Source of the DNA: Pseudomonadota bacterium
GTDB lineage: Bacteria > Pseudomonadota > Gammaproteobacteria > Burkholderiales > Rhodocyclaceae
Assembly (NCBI GenBank): GCA_018262235.1
Contig: JAGTRY010000016.1
Coordinates: forward strand, 1 to 50,769
Reading direction: 5' to 3'
Length of the DNA stretch: 50,769 bases
Each line of letters starts with the position of its first letter. Position 1 is the stretch's first letter. A program made the position numbers and the translations under genes. The notes below the pieces were generated by a model. The model was not told the origin of the DNA. It saw only the letters and a list, made by a program, of their open reading frames with translations, and searched no databases. Positions 47,316-50,769 of this stretch are shown here, piece after piece.

Positions 47316-47825
47316 TCAAGCCGCTACTTCGTCCATGAGCTCCATATCCCGGCTGCTCATCAGTTTTTCGATATCCACCAGGATGATCATGCGTTCATCA
47401 ACCGTTCCCAGTCCCTTGATGTACTTCGTATCCAGTGTTGCGCCGAATTCCGGTGCCGCTTTCATTTGCTCGGGGGGCAGGGTGATCACGTCGGAGACGC
47501 CGTCGACCACGATCCCGACGACCCGGTTGAGGACGTTGAGGATGATGACTACGGTGAATTCGGTATACGTGGCTTCGCCGACCGAGAATTTGATCCGCAT
47601 ATCGACAATCGGCACGATCACGCCGCGAAGATTGATCACGCCCTTGATGAAGGGCGGCGCATTGGCTATTGCGGTGACTGCATCGTAACCACGGATTTCC
47701 TGAACTTTCAGGATGTCCACGGCATACTCTTCCTTTCCCAGTGTGAAAGTCAGGTACTGTGCCGAGCCATCAGCGACTACGCTGACTTCGCTGGTGCTCC
47801 GGTTGGTTTCCTGTGGGGATGACAT
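47316..47825 (-). CDS. cheW: chemotaxis coupling protein CheW
   Basis: CheW links the receptor to CheA. The 169-residue protein shows the CheW pattern [45 protein letters not shown] and [11 protein letters not shown], with a C-terminal helix, and slightly extended termini. AGGAGA lies close upstream of the ATG at 47825. It lies 23 bp after cheA and 34 bp before the MCP gene. Confidence 0.97.
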   Translation of the reverse strand: MSSPQETNRSTSEVSVVADGSAQYLTFTLGKEEYAVDILKVQEIRGYDAVTAIANAPPFIKGVINLRGVIVPIVDMRIKFSVGEATYTEFTVVIILNVLNRVVGIVVDGVSDVITLPPEQMKAAPEFGATLDTKYIKGLGTVDERMIILVDIEKLMSSRDMELMDEVAA

Positions 47826-47848
47826 CTGTTTCTCCTGTCTGAATCTGT

Positions 47849-49939
47849 TCAGCTACGGCTCAACTGGATCAATGCGGGAACATCGAGGATCAGACCAACA
47901 TGGCCGTCTCCCATGATGGTGGCGCCCGAGACGCCGCGCACTTTCCGGTAGTTGGTTTCAAGACTCTTGATGACGACCTGGTGTTGCCCGAGCAAGGCGT
48001 CGACAAACAGTGCAACCTTGCTGCCTTCCAGTTCGAGAATGACCACGATGCCCTCGCACGGATCCGTGGTGACCGGCACGATACTGAAGACTTCGTGTAA
48101 GGCCACGACAGGCAGGTATTCGCCACGGACATGGACCACCCGACCATTGCTGGAAACCGTGGAGACTTCACTGCGCTTGGGCTGCAGGGATTCCACGATC
48201 ATGTTGAGTGGAATGATGAAGGTTTGCGAGCCAACTCCGATGGACATGCCGTCCAGTATGGCCAGGGTGAGGGGCAGACGGATGGAAATCCGCGTGCCGG
48301 CTCCGGCCTGCGAGCTGATTTCGACGCGGCCCCCCATGCCCTCGATGTTCCGCTTGACGACATCCATGCCGACGCCGCGACCAGAGACATCGGTGATCTC
48401 TTCGGCGGTGGATAAACCCGGAGCGAAGATCAGTTGCCAGACTTCGTGATCGGGCGCATCGGGAGAGACTTGAAGATTGTTGCTGGCAGCTTTGGCCAGG
48501 ATCTTCTCCCGGTTCAGTCCGGCTCCGTCATCGAGTACTTCTATCGTGATGCTGCCACCCTGATGGTAGGCCTGCAGGGTCAGTGTTCCCTTGCGGGGCT
48601 TGCCGGCCAATTCGCGCTGCTCGGGGTCTTCGATGCCGTGATCCAGACTGTTGCGGACCAGATGTGTCAGCGGGTCAGACAGACGTTCGATCAAGCCTTT
48701 GTCGAGCTCGGTGCTTTCACCGATGGTCTTGAGTTCGACTTCCTTGCCGAGCTTTGCTGCGATATCCCGGACCATGCGCGGGAAGCGGCTGAAAACCGAG
48801 CCGATGGGCAGCATGCGGATCGACATTACGGCTTCTTGCAGGTCGCGGCTATTGCGATCCAGTTGCCCCATGCCGCTGAACAGGCTCTCGTGGAGCACCG
48901 GGTCCATCCGCGAAATGGTCTGGGCCAGCATGGCATGCGTGATGACCAGCTCTCCGACGAGGTTGACCAGTTGATCGACCTTATCAACGCTCACGCGGAT
49001 GGATGTATCGGCTTCACGATCCGAAGCACGGCGGCGTGGGTGCTCACCTGGTTCGGCCCCGGCATTGTTTTCCGGTGACGCCGGGACAGGATGGGGGCTG
49101 GGTGTGGGTGTGGCAGTGTCGGGGCTGGGCAAGTCGACAAAAAAGCCGAAGCCCTGATCTTCTTCTGCTTGGGCCTTGAGTTGGGCCGGATCGACAAAAA
49201 AACCGAACCCTTCACCTTCCAGCAGGTTTTCCGTTGCTTCCGCAACAGGCTCTGGCCGGCTTTCTTCCAGGGGCGGAAGTGTTTCAAGGCAGTAGTGTTC
49301 GGGTGATACCACAAAAGAAAGAATCTCTTCGATATCAGAGGGCATGCTGCAGGTATGCAGCGTGATGCTGGAACTGCCATCCTCTGCATCGACCCAAAGC
49401 GCGGGATCATGTGGCTCGAATTCGAAGCGCAATGTGTCGCGTTGGGCAGGGGTGGTGGCGCCTGCTAAAAGGGTGATACGAATCTGATGTCCGGATGAAT
49501 TGGGCGGGGCTGCGACCAATGGTGTTTGCTGTATTACCGTGCTGTCGAGCTTGCCTTCGGCCAGCGCTTTCAGTTTAGTGATGACCGGAATGGCTTCTTC
49601 TTCCGAAGTCTCCGCGCCATCGCGATGGCCACGAAGCTGACGGGAAAGGATGTCGCCGGCCTGGAGGGCTGCGTCGATGATGGCGCTGGTAAAAGGCAGC
49701 TCCCCGTGCCGGACTTTGTCCAGCAGAGACTCCAGGACATGGGTGATATCGGCCATGTCCTGAAAGCCGAAGGTGGCTGCTCCGCCCTTGATGGAATGTG
49801 CGGCCCTGAATACGGCGTTGACTTCCTCTTGATCCGGATTGAGCAGATCCAGTGTCAATAACTGGCGTTCCATCTCTTCAAGATTTTCTTTGGCTTCGTC
49901 AAAGAAGATCTGATGGAACTGCTGGAGGTCGAAGCTCAT
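47849..49939 (-). CDS. cheA: chemotaxis histidine kinase CheA
   Basis: CheA is the kinase of the receptor array. The 696-residue protein has P1 with H48 ([14 protein letters not shown]), a P2-like module (about 150-220), a linker with two copies of GFGFFVD (244-250 and 263-269), the dimerisation helices from about 310 ([21 protein letters not shown]), the ATPase domain ([30 protein letters not shown]) and a C-terminal CheW-like domain. Its ATG overlaps the stop of cheY by 4 bp. Confidence 0.97.
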   Translation of the reverse strand: MSFDLQQFHQIFFDEAKENLEEMERQLLTLDLLNPDQEEVNAVFRAAHSIKGGAATFGFQDMADITHVLESLLDKVRHGELPFTSAIIDAALQAGDILSRQLRGHRDGAETSEEEAIPVITKLKALAEGKLDSTVIQQTPLVAAPPNSSGHQIRITLLAGATTPAQRDTLRFEFEPHDPALWVDAEDGSSSITLHTCSMPSDIEEILSFVVSPEHYCLETLPPLEESRPEPVAEATENLLEGEGFGFFVDPAQLKAQAEEDQGFGFFVDLPSPDTATPTPSPHPVPASPENNAGAEPGEHPRRRASDREADTSIRVSVDKVDQLVNLVGELVITHAMLAQTISRMDPVLHESLFSGMGQLDRNSRDLQEAVMSIRMLPIGSVFSRFPRMVRDIAAKLGKEVELKTIGESTELDKGLIERLSDPLTHLVRNSLDHGIEDPEQRELAGKPRKGTLTLQAYHQGGSITIEVLDDGAGLNREKILAKAASNNLQVSPDAPDHEVWQLIFAPGLSTAEEITDVSGRGVGMDVVKRNIEGMGGRVEISSQAGAGTRISIRLPLTLAILDGMSIGVGSQTFIIPLNMIVESLQPKRSEVSTVSSNGRVVHVRGEYLPVVALHEVFSIVPVTTDPCEGIVVILELEGSKVALFVDALLGQHQVVIKSLETNYRKVRGVSGATIMGDGHVGLILDVPALIQLSRS

Positions 49940-50301
49940 CCCAGCACCATCTTGACGACTTGCAGCAGTTTGGTCGGATCAAAAGGTTTGACGAGCCAAC
50001 CGGTGGCACCGGCTTCCTTGCCTTGGGCTTTCATGCTTTCACCACTTTCGGTCGTCAGCATCAGCAGCGGCGTCTGCGGGTATTGGCCGGAGGCACGCAG
50101 TTTGCGGATTAGGGTCAAACCATCCATCTTGGGCATGTTCTGGTCGGTTAGGACCAGATCAAAGCGCTCACTGAGGGCCTTGGCCAGGCCTGCTTCGCCA
50201 TCGGGGGCTTCAACAACGGTATGTCCCGCGCTTTTGAGCGTGAAGACCACCATCTGACGGATAGACAGCGAATCATCAACTGTCAGGATTTTTTTTCCCA
50301 T
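49936..50301 (-). CDS. cheY: CheY-like single-domain response regulator
   Basis: The 121-residue receiver has the acidic pair in LTVDDSLSIRQMV, the phosphoacceptor in LVLTDQNMPKMDG, the conserved threonine in LMLTTESG and the lysine in WLVKPFDP. It resembles the CheY-type protein encoded first in many cheYAW clusters. The ATG at 50301 has a GGGAG site upstream. The reading frame continues without a stop into the unrelated sequence at the window edge, but those residues are not part of this gene. Confidence 0.95.
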   Translation of the reverse strand: MGKKILTVDDSLSIRQMVVFTLKSAGHTVVEAPDGEAGLAKALSERFDLVLTDQNMPKMDGLTLIRKLRASGQYPQTPLLMLTTESGESMKAQGKEAGATGWLVKPFDPTKLLQVVKMVLG

Positions 50302-50344
50302 TCGTTTCCACTCCCACCTGAATGGTGTGTGATCAATCAAATCT

Positions 50345-50769
50345 TGCGAGTCGTCGTACCAGACGGACAGGGTCGGCTGGGTCATCTGCATGTTGATCTG
50401 CGCCTGCAGGATGGCCAGGGACATCTCGTTGTCGGCCGGACGGCCCTCCGCGTCGAGGCCGCCGAGCATGCAGTTCTGGAACAGGTTCCCGTGACCGAGC
50501 CCCTGCCAGCTCATGCTGGCGATGTACTCGATCTGCGTCATCTTGACGAACAGTTCCTCGAAGATCGTCACCGCCTCGTCGAACGAGACACCGCCGTCGC
50601 GGACGAACCAGGGGTGCAGCACCTGGTCCAGACGCCCGGGCGAGTAGCCGAGGTGCGCCCCTTCCAGGTGACCGAGGAGGTACGTGAACCAGAACGACTG
50701 GACCGCCTCGCGGAACGTCCGCGGCGGGTGACGGGGAACCCGTCGGCACGCGGCCGCCGTCTCCAGCAA
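50345..50769 (-). pseudogene. glycyl radical enzyme fragment, probably from a chimeric junction
   Basis: About 140 residues read off the right edge match the core of glycyl radical enzymes of the pyruvate formate-lyase/diol dehydratase type: VPRHPPRTFREAVQSFW, GYSPGRLDQVLHPWF, LFVKMTQIEYI, then GGLDAEGRPADNEMSLAIL and QPTLSVWYDD. The fragment has neither the active-site cysteine nor the glycyl radical loop. Homology stops at YDD and the sequence passes at once into the upstream region of cheY. Codons here end mostly in G or C, unlike the neighbouring genes. A chimeric contig is most likely; an inserted truncated gene is the alternative. Confidence 0.72.

Noticed and set aside
49936-50769. One 277-residue protein joining a glycyl radical enzyme to a CheY domain
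   Set aside because: The CheY part has its own ATG and ribosome site, the enzyme part lacks its active site, and the residues linking them are the translated upstream region of cheY. The open frame is accidental.

Overview
This window looks like the chromosome of a GC-rich betaproteobacterium. The block ftsK-lolA-rarA-serS, the seven-iron ferredoxin, the AddAB-type helicase/nuclease pair and the chemotaxis gene style all fit the Rhodocyclales/Burkholderiales, but the genus cannot be fixed from sequence alone. No rRNA, tRNA, CRISPR array, prophage or intact insertion sequence was seen.

Positions 1-12,100 are largely a pectin/uronate locus. On the minus strand lie a YiaK-type dehydrogenase, a YiaL-type protein and the start of a TRAP small permease, in the order of the E. 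coli yiaKLM genes. Beside them are a secreted PL9 pectate lyase with a 34-serine linker, a PL22 oligogalacturonate lyase with a signal peptide, an agarase-like glycosidase lipoprotein, a secreted esterase and a secreted beta-helix protein. The implied route is extracellular and periplasmic pectin cleavage, then TRAP uptake and reduction of a keto-sugar acid. argG and an ACT-domain gene sit inside this locus.

Positions 12,100-20,400 hold fdxA, an addB-like nuclease gene, a vapBC-type toxin-antitoxin pair with a perfect 24-bp palindrome upstream, an addA-like helicase-nuclease gene and a CBS-domain gene. Palindromic intergenic repeats flank vapBC. One common repeat unit lies in frame inside the addA reading frame.

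Positions 20,400-35,200 carry fadD, then an ilvBN operon preceded by a valine-rich leader peptide and terminator that closely resemble E. coli ivbL, then a RhtB-type exporter. smr and trxB are on the minus strand. A Crp/Fnr regulator, ftsK, lolA, rarA, serS, a zinc-ribbon membrane protein and a lipoprotein follow on the plus strand.

Positions 35,187-50,301 form one tightly packed minus-strand unit, read from the right: cheY, cheA, cheW, an MCP, cheD, cheB, an 1854-residue hybrid histidine kinase, an HD-GYP response regulator and a receiver-hemerythrin protein. Several junctions overlap by 4 bp. No cheR is present. The arrangement suggests a sensory pathway joining chemotaxis-type signalling, cyclic-di-GMP turnover and oxygen or iron sensing. 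The last ~425 bp change abruptly to part of a glycyl radical enzyme with different base composition, which is most simply a chimeric assembly junction.
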